This document shows positions 54,612-64,000 of a stretch of 64,000 bases of DNA, piece by piece. Below the pieces are notes generated by a model, which was given only the letters and a program-made list of their open reading frames with translations, did no database searches and was not told the origin of the DNA. Position 1 is the first letter of the stretch. Each line of letters begins with the position of its first letter. Location: assembly GCA_012842085.1 (NCBI GenBank), contig DUTM01000013.1, positions 62,001 to 126,000 of the forward strand, given 5' to 3'. The DNA is from Mycobacteriales bacterium. Lineage in GTDB: Bacteria > Actinomycetota > Actinomycetes > Mycobacteriales > Mycobacteriaceae. The position numbers were made by a program, and so were the translations under genes.

Positions 54612-57059
54612 ATGAGACCCCCAAACACGATATCGCTCCGCTCCCACCTCCGGCGCCCTCGCAGGGCGAGACGTATAATCGCCGGAATTGCCGCACTCAC
54701 TCTCCTCGGCAGCCTTACTAGTCATGCGCCTGTGCAAGCCGCGAAACTTGCCCCCATCACGGACGGCAATGCACGCTTCCAGGTGCTCACCCCCACGCTG
54801 ATTCGCCTGGAATATGCGGCCGATGGCCAAAACTTTGAAGACGGCCACACCATCAACATCCAGCATCGTCCCAGCTCAACCAACTACCGGACGTACACCA
54901 AAAACGGTTACCGCTACATTGTGACGCCCAAAATAACGATGCGCTATAAGCGCGACTCGGGGCACTTCACGGAAAAGAATGTGCAGGTGACGGTGAAACG
55001 TGGCGGCAAAGAAGTAACCGCCAACCCCTCCTGGAATGTTGGCCCGGACGACTTTGTGGTGCCGCATAATCAGCTGGGTGGCTGGCGCCGCGACCTGCGC
55101 GACGTCGACGGCCCGGTGCCACTCAACCCCGGTGTGCTCTCCCGCGATGGATGGCAACTTGTGGTTGATAGCTCCACGGCGCTGTGGGAGCCAGGCAGCT
55201 GGCCCAAGCCGCGCCCCTATCTGAAAAACGCGGACAAGCTCATCAAAAACAGTGACCAATACCAGGACGGCTACTTCTTTGGCTATGGCCTGGACTACCG
55301 GCAAGGTTTACGCGACCTGGCAGCCATTACCGGCCCCAGCCCTGTCCTCCCCATGTGGGCTTTTGGCAACTGGTACTCCAACTACTGGGCGCACACCCGC
55401 CGCGACTACGAAAACATTAACGGCGAAGCCCAACGCACCGGCACCCCACTTGATGTGATGGTGGTGGACACGGACTACAAATCCCCCAACTCGTGGAACG
55501 GCTGGAACTGGAACACGTTGTTGTGGCCAAATCCGGCTGAGCAGATCAAGTGGATGGAGAGCCTGGGCTGGGCGCTCATGTTCAACACCCACGACGGGAT
55601 GAACGACAACGACCCCAAGTTCCCGATCGTCCAGAAACGCCTCAACAACGGGCTCTACCCGAATGGGCCCAAGTGGTGGGACCCCTTCCATGGTTCCTAC
55701 GGTTTCGACATGTCGGATCCGAACCATGCACGCGAGTTCTACTGGCTGCATGAGGACTTCGAGAAAGCCGGCGTGAACTACTTCTGGTTCGACTACGGTT
55801 CGGCCATCCCTCTGGAAGAGGGGCTGCCCCTGGAAAAGGGACTCCGCAACGAGTTGCCCTCAACCGGCGTCAATGGCGTCACCATGAAGGGAATGAATGC
55901 CGAACAGTGGCACAGCTACCTGTATGCGCAGCGTTTGCGCGCCCGCAACCTGCGTGGCTTCTCGCTGTCGCGGCACCGTGGGCAACTTGCGGAACGTCTC
56001 AACAATGTGCACTTCACGGGAGACACCAAGTCCACCTGGGCAACCCTAGAGTTCGAGGCGGAGTTCACCGCGGCGGAAGGTGCTGCCATGGGACTGCCCT
56101 ACGTGTCGCACGACATTGGTGGCTTCAAACGCGGCACCATCCTAAGCGACGACATGTATGTGCGGTGGGCGCAATTCGGTGCCTTCCAGCCCATCAACCG
56201 CCCCCACGGCAACCACGCGAAACGCATGCCGTGGCAGTACGGTCCCGAGGCTGAAAAAGCCGGCGTCTACTTCCTGAAGCTGCGCAGCGAACTTATGCCA
56301 TACCTCTACAACTTGGCATGGGAGGCGCACCTGACGGGTATCCCCATGGCGCGGGCACTCTACCTCAACTATCCGACCGACCCGGAGGCATACCGCCACA
56401 ACACGGAGTATTTGTTGGGTGACGACATTTTGGTTACCCCCGCGGCCCAGCCCGGCAAAACCGTCACCCAGGAGGTGTACTTCCCGGAGGGCAAGTGGCG
56501 CGACATGTTCACTGGCAAAGTGTATGAAGGCCGCTCCACCCACCAGATCACAACCGACTGGATGAGCATGCCCGTCTTCATTAGGGAAGGCGCCATCATC
56601 ACCACCATGGGTGGGCAAGCAATGCAAGACGGCAAAAACTGGGAGCAGTCCCGCAAGGACCTCTACGGTATTTCCATCAATGCATTGAGCCCCAATATGC
56701 AGCGGGATGTGGTGCTCTACCAGGATGACGGCAAGACCCTTGGTTACCTGAATGGGGAAGTGGCACGCACCCCGCTAAGCCTCTGCACCGATGGCAACGG
56801 CAACGCCACCGTCACCATTGGAAAGACGGAAGGCAGCTTCCCTGGAATGAGCGGTAAACGCACCTACCGGATGCAGCTCAATATGCCGAGTGTCTCCACC
56901 GTGACGGTGAACGGCAAGGCGCTGAAAGCCGGTACCAAGGAACAGGCCATGAAGCAGCCCGGCCAATATTTCTGGTTCGATGCGCAAAGTAAGACTGTTT
57001 ACTTTGTGGTGAACGGTGTTGCGAATGGCTCCGAAGCGGTGGTGAAAGTTAACCGCTGA
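54612..57059 (+). CDS. Secreted glycoside hydrolase family 31 (alpha-glucosidase/alpha-xylosidase type)
   Basis: Exported enzyme of 815 aa. A long Arg-rich n-region and signal peptide (IIAGIAALTLLGSLTSHAPVQA) precede an N-terminal beta-sandwich, the (beta/alpha)8 barrel and C-terminal beta domains. The nucleophile is probably the Asp in YFWFDYGSAIP, aligned with KTDFGERIP of E. coli YicI; the acid/base is the Asp in HFTGDTKSTW. Other barrel blocks: MWAFGNWYSNYW, VMVVDTDYKSPNSWNGW, GLPYVSHDIGGF. The substrate may be a host or wall alpha-glycan, but specificity is unknown. Monocistronic, with a terminator after it. Confidence 0.88.
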   Translation: MRPPNTISLRSHLRRPRRARRIIAGIAALTLLGSLTSHAPVQAAKLAPITDGNARFQVLTPTLIRLEYAADGQNFEDGHTINIQHRPSSTNYRTYTKNGYRYIVTPKITMRYKRDSGHFTEKNVQVTVKRGGKEVTANPSWNVGPDDFVVPHNQLGGWRRDLRDVDGPVPLNPGVLSRDGWQLVVDSSTALWEPGSWPKPRPYLKNADKLIKNSDQYQDGYFFGYGLDYRQGLRDLAAITGPSPVLPMWAFGNWYSNYWAHTRRDYENINGEAQRTGTPLDVMVVDTDYKSPNSWNGWNWNTLLWPNPAEQIKWMESLGWALMFNTHDGMNDNDPKFPIVQKRLNNGLYPNGPKWWDPFHGSYGFDMSDPNHAREFYWLHEDFEKAGVNYFWFDYGSAIPLEEGLPLEKGLRNELPSTGVNGVTMKGMNAEQWHSYLYAQRLRARNLRGFSLSRHRGQLAERLNNVHFTGDTKSTWATLEFEAEFTAAEGAAMGLPYVSHDIGGFKRGTILSDDMYVRWAQFGAFQPINRPHGNHAKRMPWQYGPEAEKAGVYFLKLRSELMPYLYNLAWEAHLTGIPMARALYLNYPTDPEAYRHNTEYLLGDDILVTPAAQPGKTVTQEVYFPEGKWRDMFTGKVYEGRSTHQITTDWMSMPVFIREGAIITTMGGQAMQDGKNWEQSRKDLYGISINALSPNMQRDVVLYQDDGKTLGYLNGEVARTPLSLCTDGNGNATVTIGKTEGSFPGMSGKRTYRMQLNMPSVSTVTVNGKALKAGTKEQAMKQPGQYFWFDAQSKTVYFVVNGVANGSEAVVKVNR

Positions 57060-57089
57060 CCCCGAAACAACTACATATAGTGGTGCTCT

Positions 57090-57126
57090 TTGCCACCCCG
57101 GTTGTTGTGACACGCCGGGGTGGCAA
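57090..57126 (+). terminator. Terminator of the GH31 gene
   Basis: 12-bp perfect stem TTGCCACCCCGG with its complement, 13-nt loop, then TTTCTTTTC. Confidence 0.88.
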
Positions 57127-57196
57127 TTTCTTTTCTGCGTAACCCCAGTTAGAGCGTCTTTCCGGAAATATTCTGAAACGATTTACACGACACGCG

Positions 57197-57245
57197 ACAC
57201 AATATGTAGTGTTAGTTGCACCTAAGGGGTAGTTTATATAGTGGT
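57197..57245. promoter_or_regulatory. Two NrdR-type boxes upstream of nrdD
   Basis: ACACAATATGTAGTGT (57197-57212) is close to the NrdR box consensus. A weaker copy TAGTTTATATAGTGGT lies at 57230-57245, with 17 nt between them, near the three-turn spacing known for NrdR pairs. The ATG of nrdD is 35 nt further on. Confidence 0.7.
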
Positions 57246-57279
57246 TCGTCAATAAACGGATTTACCAATGGAGAGATAA

Positions 57280-59565
57280 ATGACGGCAGTATTTTCAACT
57301 GACCAAGACCAGGATTTCGACATTCGCTACCGCGACCGTGCCGAAAAAACTAGCGCCGGTCAGCAAGGATCACTGTTTCAGGAAGACACCCGCAACGGAA
57401 ACACCCCGCGCGTGGCTCTCGAAGTGATCAAACGCAACGGGCAACGCGTGCCCTTCGACAAACAGAAAATCGTTGTCGCTATTGAAAAAGCCATGCATTC
57501 TTCGGCAGGTCTTTACGAGCCGGGCCAAGCCCAGCAGATCGCCGACGAAATCGAAGAGTTCGCCTACCTCATCCGCGAACCCATGACCATCTACGGCATT
57601 GAGGAGCAGGTTTATTACAAGCTCGTCAAGTACGCCAACCCGGCAACTGCCCGTGCCTACGAAAGCTATCGCTCCATTCAGGCCTACAAGCGCCAACTCA
57701 ACACGATTGATGACGACATTAAAGGCATCCTCTCCCTCTCCAACATTGGTGTTCTTGACGAAAACTCCAATAAAGATGCCAAAATCGTCTCCACCCAGCG
57801 CGACCTCATTGCCGGCGAAGTCTCCAAAGACCTGGCTCGCCGCACCATCATGCCCACCGACATTGTGCTCGCCCACGACTCCGGTGCCATCCACTTCCAC
57901 GACATGGACTACATCATCCAGCCCATGTTCAACTGCTGCCTCATCAACCTGGAGGACATGCTAGAAAACGGCACCTGCATCAACGGCAAGCGCATCGACA
58001 CCCCGCGCAGCTTCCAGGTGGCCTGTACCGTCACCACCCAGATCATTGCGCAAGTCGCCTCCGGCCAATACGGCGGCCAGTCCATCAACGGTGTTGACCG
58101 GATCCTCGCCCCCTACGTCCGCAAAAGCTACAACAAGTACCTGAAGGCGGTTGTTGAGGAGCAGCGGGAAGTCTACGGCATTGAGCCCGACATGCAGAAG
58201 GCCCACGAGATTGCCTGGAAGCGCACCCGCAAGGAAGTGAAGGATGGCATCCAAACCATCCAGTACCAGATCAACACACTGATGACGACCAACGGCCAAG
58301 CCCCGTTCGTCACCCTCTTCATGCACTTCGACCCGGACTCCGAATATGCGGAAGAATCCGCCATGATTCAGGAGGAGATCCTGCTGCAGCGCCTGGAAGG
58401 CATCAAGAACGAGGCTGACGTTTACGTCACCCCCGCCTTCCCGAAACTCATCTACGTGCTGGATGAACACAACGTGCACCCCGACAGTGAGTACTACTAC
58501 CTCACCGAACTGGCTGCCAAGTGCACCGCCAAGCGCATGTACCCGGACTACATTTCCGCCAAACTGATGCGGAAATTCTATGAAGGCAACGTCTTCGCCC
58601 CCATGGGCTGCCGCTCCTTCCTCGCCCCCTGGCAGAACGAGAAGGGCGAGTATGTGTTTGACGGCCGCTTCAACATGGGTGTTGTGAGCCTCAACATTCC
58701 GCAGATCGCCATCCTGGCCGATGGGGATGACGACAAGTTCTGGGCCATCTTCGAAAAACGCCTCGAACTGGTGAAGAAAGCCCTACTTTTCCGCTACAAC
58801 CTGCTGAAAGACATTACCTCCGATGTGAGCCCCATCCACTGGCAGCACGGCGCCATCACCCGCCTCCAGCCGGGTGAGAAAGTGGGCGACCTGATGGAAG
58901 GCGGCTACGCTACCATCTCCATGGGGTACATCGGTGTTTATGAGGCCACCAAGCTGATGCGAGGGGTCTCCCACACCGACCCGGAAGGTAAAGAATTCGC
59001 CCTCGCCATTATGAACCGGATGGCCGACGCCGTCGCCGCCTGGAAGGCAGAAACCGGACTGGGATTCGCCCTCTACGGCACCCCCGCGGAAAGCCTCACC
59101 CACCGCTTCGCCAGCATCGACCTGCAACGCTTCGGTGCTATCGAAGACATCACCGACAAGGGCTACTACACCAACTCCTACCACGTTGACGTGCGCGAAA
59201 ACATTACTGTTTTCGACAAGTTCAACTTTGAGGCGGAGTTCCAGCAGCGCTCCACGGGCGGCATGATCTCCTACGCAGAGATCCCAAACATGATTGAGAA
59301 CCCGGAAGCAGTAGAGACCCTGGTTCGCTACATCTACAACCACATTACGTACGCCGAATTCAACACCAAGAGTGACTACTGCCATGAATGCGGCTTCGAT
59401 GGGGAGATTAAAGTCAATGACAACAACGATTGGGAATGCCCGCAATGCCACAACCAGGACCGTGATCGACTCACCGTCATCCGGCGCACCTGTGGCTACC
59501 TTGGAGAGAACTTCTGGAACGAGGGACGCACTAAAGAAATCTCGTCCCGCGTACTACACATCTAG
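57280..59565 (+). CDS. nrdD: Anaerobic (class III) ribonucleoside-triphosphate reductase
   Basis: Glycyl-radical enzyme of 761 aa for dNTP synthesis without oxygen. About 45 variable residues are followed by an ATP-cone domain (VIKRNGQRVPFDKQKI to YANPATARAYESYR), then the catalytic barrel (GAIHFHDMDYI, NTLMTTNGQAPFVT, PMGCRSFLAPW). A Zn site (CHECGFDG, CPQCHNQD) precedes the C-terminal radical loop RTCGYLGENF, with the radical Gly at about 739. nrdG overlaps its 3' end. The ATG has GGAGA upstream. Two NrdR-like boxes suggest repression when dNTPs are plentiful. Confidence 0.96.
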   Translation: MTAVFSTDQDQDFDIRYRDRAEKTSAGQQGSLFQEDTRNGNTPRVALEVIKRNGQRVPFDKQKIVVAIEKAMHSSAGLYEPGQAQQIADEIEEFAYLIREPMTIYGIEEQVYYKLVKYANPATARAYESYRSIQAYKRQLNTIDDDIKGILSLSNIGVLDENSNKDAKIVSTQRDLIAGEVSKDLARRTIMPTDIVLAHDSGAIHFHDMDYIIQPMFNCCLINLEDMLENGTCINGKRIDTPRSFQVACTVTTQIIAQVASGQYGGQSINGVDRILAPYVRKSYNKYLKAVVEEQREVYGIEPDMQKAHEIAWKRTRKEVKDGIQTIQYQINTLMTTNGQAPFVTLFMHFDPDSEYAEESAMIQEEILLQRLEGIKNEADVYVTPAFPKLIYVLDEHNVHPDSEYYYLTELAAKCTAKRMYPDYISAKLMRKFYEGNVFAPMGCRSFLAPWQNEKGEYVFDGRFNMGVVSLNIPQIAILADGDDDKFWAIFEKRLELVKKALLFRYNLLKDITSDVSPIHWQHGAITRLQPGEKVGDLMEGGYATISMGYIGVYEATKLMRGVSHTDPEGKEFALAIMNRMADAVAAWKAETGLGFALYGTPAESLTHRFASIDLQRFGAIEDITDKGYYTNSYHVDVRENITVFDKFNFEAEFQQRSTGGMISYAEIPNMIENPEAVETLVRYIYNHITYAEFNTKSDYCHECGFDGEIKVNDNNDWECPQCHNQDRDRLTVIRRTCGYLGENFWNEGRTKEISSRVLHI

Positions 59566-60097
59566 CCCCTCCACCCAGCGGCCGCGCCGCACCCCGAAAC
59601 GCCGCAACTATGGCCAAGTAAGGGCCTTCGATGTGGCCAACGGGGAAGGTATCCGCACTAGCATCTTCGTCACCGGCTGCACCCACCGGTGCGAGGACTG
59701 CTTCAACGGTGAATACCAGGACTTTGACGCGGGCGACCCCTGGACCGACGACACCACCGCCGAGGTCATCAAATACTTGCAGGAACCAATGGTGGCGGGG
59801 TTGACGTTGCTGGGCGGCGAGCCCATGCAAAACCTGTGGCTCACCGACGTGGTGCGGGACATTAAAAAGGAGGTAGACAAAAATATTTGGGTCTACTCCG
59901 GCTACACCTTTGAGCAGATCATGGCGCACCGGGGTCGTCGCGAACTCATGGAAGAGTGCGACATTCTGGTGGACGGACTATTCGTCAACACGCTTAAAGA
60001 CCTGACACTGAAATTCCGGGGCTCCTCCAACCAGCGCATTATCGACATCCAGAAAACCCTAGCCACTGGGGAGATAGTGTTGCACGAGCCCAAGTAG
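59501..60097 (+). CDS. nrdG: Anaerobic ribonucleotide reductase activating enzyme
   Basis: Radical-SAM activase that puts the glycyl radical on NrdD. Conserved start of the fold is NYGQVRAFDVANGEGIRTSIF, then the cluster motif CTHRCEDC, the TLLGGEPMQN block and the end RIIDIQKTL. Both partners are coupled by overlap. The start is uncertain: no start codon lies between the nrdD stop and the conserved region, so translation must begin inside nrdD. TTG 59501 (198 aa) is the nearest; ATG 59417 with GGGGAG 10 nt upstream (226 aa) is an alternative. Confidence 0.85.
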   Translation: MERTSGTRDALKKSRPAYYTSSPSTQRPRRTPKRRNYGQVRAFDVANGEGIRTSIFVTGCTHRCEDCFNGEYQDFDAGDPWTDDTTAEVIKYLQEPMVAGLTLLGGEPMQNLWLTDVVRDIKKEVDKNIWVYSGYTFEQIMAHRGRRELMEECDILVDGLFVNTLKDLTLKFRGSSNQRIIDIQKTLATGEIVLHEPK

Positions 60098-60112
60098 CAA
60101 GCCGCAGCATAA

Positions 60113-60148
60113 AGAGAGGGACTGTCAGACGGATGACAGTCCCTCTCT
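60113..60148. terminator. Bidirectional terminator between nrdG and the ceramidase gene
   Basis: 15-bp perfect stem AGAGAGGGACTGTCA with its complement, 6-nt loop GACGGA. Confidence 0.88.
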
Positions 60149-60210
60149 GCTATTTAGTTATGGAATGCGGCGCTAGCTACGGGTTTAGCTGGGCCGTGAA
60201 ATACGCCGCG

Positions 60211-62324
60211 CTAGTAGGTTTGCTTCCGGACGCTAAAGACTCGGCTCACCCCCTTATACGGGGTCACCTTGCCTTTCTTGTCGCACGAATCACCGTAGTG
60301 CACCACCCGGTAGCGGCCGGGCGCACAATCCTTCGGCACATAGAACCACACCCGGTTGATGGACTCACTGCGCGACTTTTCGGGGCGCTCCCAATGGAAC
60401 ACCGTCTCCATGGTGGTGTCGTCATAGACACGCACCCACCGGCCATTCTGCCAACGCTGCACCTCATGGTAAGTGCCACCGCGATGCAAATTATTGTTCG
60501 GATGGCCGCCCACAAAGTCCACCGTCACCCGCTGTCCCGGCAGGTAGAACGTCTTCGGCTGGACCAAAACATCACCAAACTGCTTCCCCTCAGGGGTGGT
60601 GTCTGCCGGAACCTTAGGCAGCGTATCGAAAGAGCCCCACGGGATCTCCACATCGGAGCCCTTCGGCGCCGCCTTATGCGCCTTCAGACACAACGCCAGC
60701 TTGTAGAAGTTCTGCCGATACAAGTTCAGCGTCTCCACACCGTAGAGGGTTGCGCCACCCTCATACTGCTGATCCATGTACTCCTCAGGGGTGGTGACGT
60801 ACTGGTTGTAGCTATTGGTGTAGCCCTGGAAAATGGTTTGCTCCAGATCCACACCCAGCGTCTCCGCCACAATCTTGCGGGTGCGCAGACCCGACACCAT
60901 GGTGAATTCTGCGGGTGCACAAATCAGGTACAGGTCACCCAGCCGAATCAGCTGCAGCGGCAGCACCTCCGTCACGCCCTTCGGGAAAATGTATCCCAGC
61001 GGCAGCAAGTTAATCTTGGGTGCCTGCAAGGAAAGATCCGAACGCGGAATGTCCGTGTTGTCTAGCGCCTGCCATAGTGGGGCCAACGGGTCCTTATCAC
61101 CCTCCTTCATTAGGGGCCAGGTTTGGGACACGTGGTTGTCTTCCAAACTGGCAGCAGCAGCCGTCCACCCCATAATGGCGTGGGTGGTGCGGGAGTCTTT
61201 ACCGGTAGAGGAGAACCGTGCCTCCACCTTCTGGTTAGACATGGTGAAGTGCGAGAACGCCACCTCGAAACCACTGCCGGTGAGCGGAATGGCATTATCC
61301 CAGGCCTTCTTACACGCAGCGAGTTGGCGTTTGCCAATAATGTGCGCATTCAGAATATTGTCCGCGGTGGGTCCCTTCGGATCCAGCCACTCCGCAAACA
61401 AACTGGGGGTCAGGTCGCCGGTGTTGGTCTGCGAGAAGGCAGCCACAAACGGCACATCCTTGGAGGCGTTCAAATAGTCCACCCCGAAGACCTCATGCTC
61501 CCAGTAGTAGGAGGCTAGCCCCTTATTGTCGGGGGAAATGTAGCGGTTTTGTTCCGTCATGCTGGTGCCGTGGGTGGCGAACCAGGTGATGGCGCCAACA
61601 TCTTTCCCACTCTGTATAATGCGCAGGACAATCACCCGCGGATCGATTCCATGCGGGAAGTAGTCCTTGTCTTCTTGCGGATTCAGAGCGAAGGCAGAAG
61701 GGGAGCGGTTGACGGACGCGTTCCACAGTTCCGACTTGCCCAGGTAGAGCTCCGCCGAAGCGATATTGGCGTGGGCCCTTTCAATAGATTCCGTGATGCC
61801 GGCGACTTCCGCATCGAAACTATTTTGGCGGAAGCCCTTCGCAGCCATGTTGTAGGCCCAGCTGCTGGAGGTACCGCCGCACGAGTTGTGGTTGTGAGTA
61901 GCTGTAATGCACAGCTGCTCGGACGGATAGAGGTTGCCGAAGCGCTTCTTCAAGTTTTCGAGGACCTGCAAACGGATCTCCTCGAAGAAGCAGGCCATGT
62001 CCACGTTGACGTACACCAGGCGTTTTTTGGTGGCGGGATCAACGAAAATAAAGGCACGCGCAAAGTAGCGCTGCCGAATACCCATGGCGACCTGATGGGC
62101 GGCCGCGAAGCCCATCATTCCTTGCCCTGCACACGCTCCTGTCATATCGGCAAGACCGCAGCCCACCTTCCATTTACCGGCGGGCTTATTGCTGAGAGGT
62201 TGGGTGGTAGTTCCGGGGAGGGCCGCGCTTGGGCGGTTGGCGTTTGGTGTGCCAACACGGCGCCAGTGGCGGCTACCGCGGCTGCTCCTTGTAAGAAAGT
62301 ACGACGCGAAAATGATGACGTCAT
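60211..62324 (-). pseudogene. Tat-exported neutral ceramidase, frameshifted at the signal/mature junction
   Basis: Neutral/alkaline ceramidase family enzyme that splits ceramide to sphingosine and fatty acid. The start is ATG 62324, with AGGAG 5 nt upstream, and the N-terminus is a Tat signal (SRRTFLQGAAAVAATGAVLA, processing near TAQA). About 30 residues on, in the GC-rich stretch near 62205-62235, the frame must shift by one base; the mature frame then reads KPAGKWKVGCGLADMTG to the stop. The length fits one lost base (704 aa after repair). Mature motifs: ATHNHNSCGG (metal His), FATHGTSMTEQN and ISPDNKG (nucleophile Ser region), and CAPAEFTMVSG. Without repair the enzyme is uncoupled from export. 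Confidence 0.82.
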
Positions 62325-62590
62325 GAGAACTCCTGACAGGAAAAGAAAACACTTTCCACCTCACAGAATAAATGCAGTTTTCTGCATGTGTAGGGTGTTT
62401 GAAATCTCTGATTTAGGCTACTTTTCCTGCAATTTGTCACATTATTAACATAAGTTTTCAACTTTCTCTCAAGGGAGCAGCGCTACTGTTCCCAGGCCGC
62501 ATTTTGCCGTTCTATGATGGGTAGAGAATCTTAAGAAATGAGCCGACTCCTGCCTGGATGAGTCGGCTAGTACTGCCGAAGGGAAACACG

Positions 62591-63817
62591 ATGTCCGCAC
62601 GCACTCCTGTCCCCATTAAACGTCGCATCGGAACTGCGAACACCCCTGGATCTACGCGGGTCATGCTGCTCGGATCAGGTGAGCTGGGGAAGGAAGTCGC
62701 TATCGCTTTCCAGCGGCTAGGTGTGGAAGTGGTGGCGGTGGATCGTTACCGCGGGGCACCGGCCCAACAGGTTGCCCACCGCGCCTACACCATCGACATG
62801 TCGGATGAGGATGAACTCATCCGCATCATCCGCCGCGAACAGCCAGACTATGTGGTGCCCGAAATTGAAGCCATCGCCACTAAAGCGCTGCGGCTCATCC
62901 AGGAAGAAGGCACCTCCACCGTCATCCCCACCCCACTGGCAGTACAACTCACCATGAACCGGGAAGGAATCCGGCGCCTCGCCGCAGAGGAACTCGGCAT
63001 TGCTACCTCCCCCTATGCTTTCGCCTACTCGCGGGAAGAAATGAAACAGGCCGCCGCGGAAGTGGGTCTGCCCTGCGTGGTGAAGCCCATCATGTCGTCT
63101 TCCGGACATGGCCAAACTGTGGTCAATAGCCGCGATGAACTGGATGCCGCCTGGGACCATGCAGCTGCTGACGGCCGCGTCAACATGCAAGCAGTGATTG
63201 TGGAAGGGTTCGTAGACTTCGACTTCGAGATCACTTTGCTGACGGTGCGCGCCTACGGCCATCAAACTGGCCGGGACGCCACCTACTTCTGCGACCCGAT
63301 TGGCCACCGCCAACAGGATGGCGACTACATTGCCTCCTGGCAGCCCCAGCCGATGAGCCCCCTCGCCCTGGAGAAATCCCAAGACATTGCTGCTGCCATC
63401 ACCAGCTCACTGGGAGGACACGGCATTTTTGGAGTGGAGCTTTTTGTGAAAGGCGACGAGGTGATCTTCTCCGAAGTGTCGCCCCGCCCGCACGACACCG
63501 GTCTGGTGACCATGGCGTCACAGCGGTTCAGTGAATTCGAATTGCATGCCCGTACCGTCTTGGGACTGCCCATCGACACCACGCTGCTCTTCCCGGGCGC
63601 TTCCGCTGTGGTGAAGTCGCCGCGCGCCGGCAAAGGGGTGGGCTTCCGGGGAGTCGCGGATGCTATGGATATTCCGGGAACCGATGTGCGCCTCTTTGGC
63701 AAACCTGCCGCGACGGTGGGACGTCGCCTGGGTGTTGTTGTTGCCACCGGTGAAGATGTCCATGAAGCGTTGCGGAAGGCTCAAACTGCAGCTAAGCGGA
63801 TCAGGGTTGTTTCCTAA
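62591..63817 (+). CDS. purT: Formate-dependent GAR transformylase
   Basis: ATP-grasp enzyme of 408 aa that makes formyl-GAR from formate in purine synthesis. N-terminal preATP-grasp fold ([30 protein letters not shown]), the [19 protein letters not shown] block, ATP-grasp lysine in [46 protein letters not shown] with metal Glu ligands, and the end LFGKP. ATG 62591 has AAGGG upstream; the open frame continues 11 codons further. It allows purine synthesis to draw on formate, useful without oxygen. Monocistronic as far as seen. Confidence 0.96.
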   Translation: MSARTPVPIKRRIGTANTPGSTRVMLLGSGELGKEVAIAFQRLGVEVVAVDRYRGAPAQQVAHRAYTIDMSDEDELIRIIRREQPDYVVPEIEAIATKALRLIQEEGTSTVIPTPLAVQLTMNREGIRRLAAEELGIATSPYAFAYSREEMKQAAAEVGLPCVVKPIMSSSGHGQTVVNSRDELDAAWDHAAADGRVNMQAVIVEGFVDFDFEITLLTVRAYGHQTGRDATYFCDPIGHRQQDGDYIASWQPQPMSPLALEKSQDIAAAITSSLGGHGIFGVELFVKGDEVIFSEVSPRPHDTGLVTMASQRFSEFELHARTVLGLPIDTTLLFPGASAVVKSPRAGKGVGFRGVADAMDIPGTDVRLFGKPAATVGRRLGVVVATGEDVHEALRKAQTAAKRIRVVS

Positions 63818-63968
63818 CCGTTAGTGTTGCGCGCCTATATGTTCGGCGTGATTTGCTGTACCCAAATATGGAAACAGTACAGCTCACTATTCGACTAATT
63901 TGTGATCCGCGCCATGCTAGTCTGAGGGATGAAAACTCCAACTCATAAACGCAGGAAGCGAGGATCGA

Positions 63969-64000
63969 ATGGTCTCTGCATCCCGACCACGGATTGGCGT
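63969..64000 (+). CDS. Start of an unidentified gene, cut by the window edge
   Basis: ATG 63969 preceded by GAGGA about 5 nt upstream opens a frame reading MVSASRPRIG to the edge. Too short to name. An alternative frame from ATG 63929 is also open, so even the frame is uncertain. Confidence 0.35.
   Translation, partial: MVSASRPRIG

Noticed and set aside
1-64000. CRISPR array or rRNA operon
   Set aside because: No regularly spaced direct repeats and no rRNA sequence were found by reading.
63929-64000. Small basic peptide frame from ATG 63929
   Set aside because: No SD and no similarity; the ATG at 63969 with GAGGA is the better start, although both are cut by the edge.

Overview
The window (about 57% G+C by eye) comes from a high-G+C Gram-positive bacterium of the order Mycobacteriales (Corynebacteriales). 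Evidence is the dnaK-grpE-dnaJ-hspR operon with HspR (HAIR) operators, a ClpB gene with the same operators, a corynebacterial-type NrdF, a CsoR/CopA copper operon, and a gene set that as I recall it parallels the Mycobacterium tuberculosis Rv0321-Rv0389 neighbourhood (dcd, alaT/aspC, the large Fe-S reductase, dnaK operon, clpB plus flavohaemoglobin, purA, fba, DedA, GH76, SpoU methylase, pyrE, Rv0383c-like protein, purT). Many secreted lipid hydrolases suggest a host- or skin-associated, lipid-feeding lineage (Lawsonella would fit), but the species cannot be fixed from the sequence alone.

Layout. 1-4.5 kb: end of a tryptophanase/tyrosine phenol-lyase gene, copper repressor and exporter, and a two-gene SMR exporter. 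4.7-5.8 kb: an AT-richer, frameshifted GIY-YIG nuclease gene beside tRNA-Gly(CCC). 6-9 kb: dcd, then an ECF sigma factor joined to a large single-pass membrane protein. 9-12.3 kb: a two-gene redox operon (KstD-like flavoprotein and HSD-like epimerase). 12.9-15 kb: a membrane-anchored surface protein and nrdF. 15.3-23 kb: five tandem secretory lipase paralogues, four broken by single-base indels. 23-27.9 kb: alaT, a 1006-aa Fe-S reductase and a small exported protein. 28-37 kb: the heat-shock block. 37-44 kb: an exported protein, sulfurtransferase, an extremely acidic Rv0383c-like protein, pyrE, a SpoU methylase and GH76. 44.4-47.5 kb: two further secreted lipases. 47.6-52.5 kb: fba, DedA, FUSC, purA. 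52.6-64 kb: a frameshifted ClC transporter, secreted GH31 glycosidase, anaerobic ribonucleotide reductase nrdD-nrdG, a frameshifted Tat-exported neutral ceramidase, purT and the start of one more gene.

How it works together. Heat-shock genes carry three copies of the same composite control element: a SigH-type promoter (GGAATA-N17-GTTGAG) whose -10 is the left arm of the HspR operator. Deoxynucleotide supply is covered with oxygen (nrdF) and without it (nrdD-nrdG, with NrdR-like boxes), implying a facultative anaerobe. Seven secreted lipases plus a ceramidase and a sterol-type redox operon point to growth on host lipids.

The most unusual feature is the frameshift pattern. Eight single-nucleotide indels hit seven genes in 64 kb; five of the eight fall in the 7.7 kb lipase array and a sixth in the ceramidase, while the housekeeping genes are intact. 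Each broken gene is restored to full length by one-base corrections. This could be recent gene decay, strand-slippage switching, or sequencing error, and read-level data are needed to decide.
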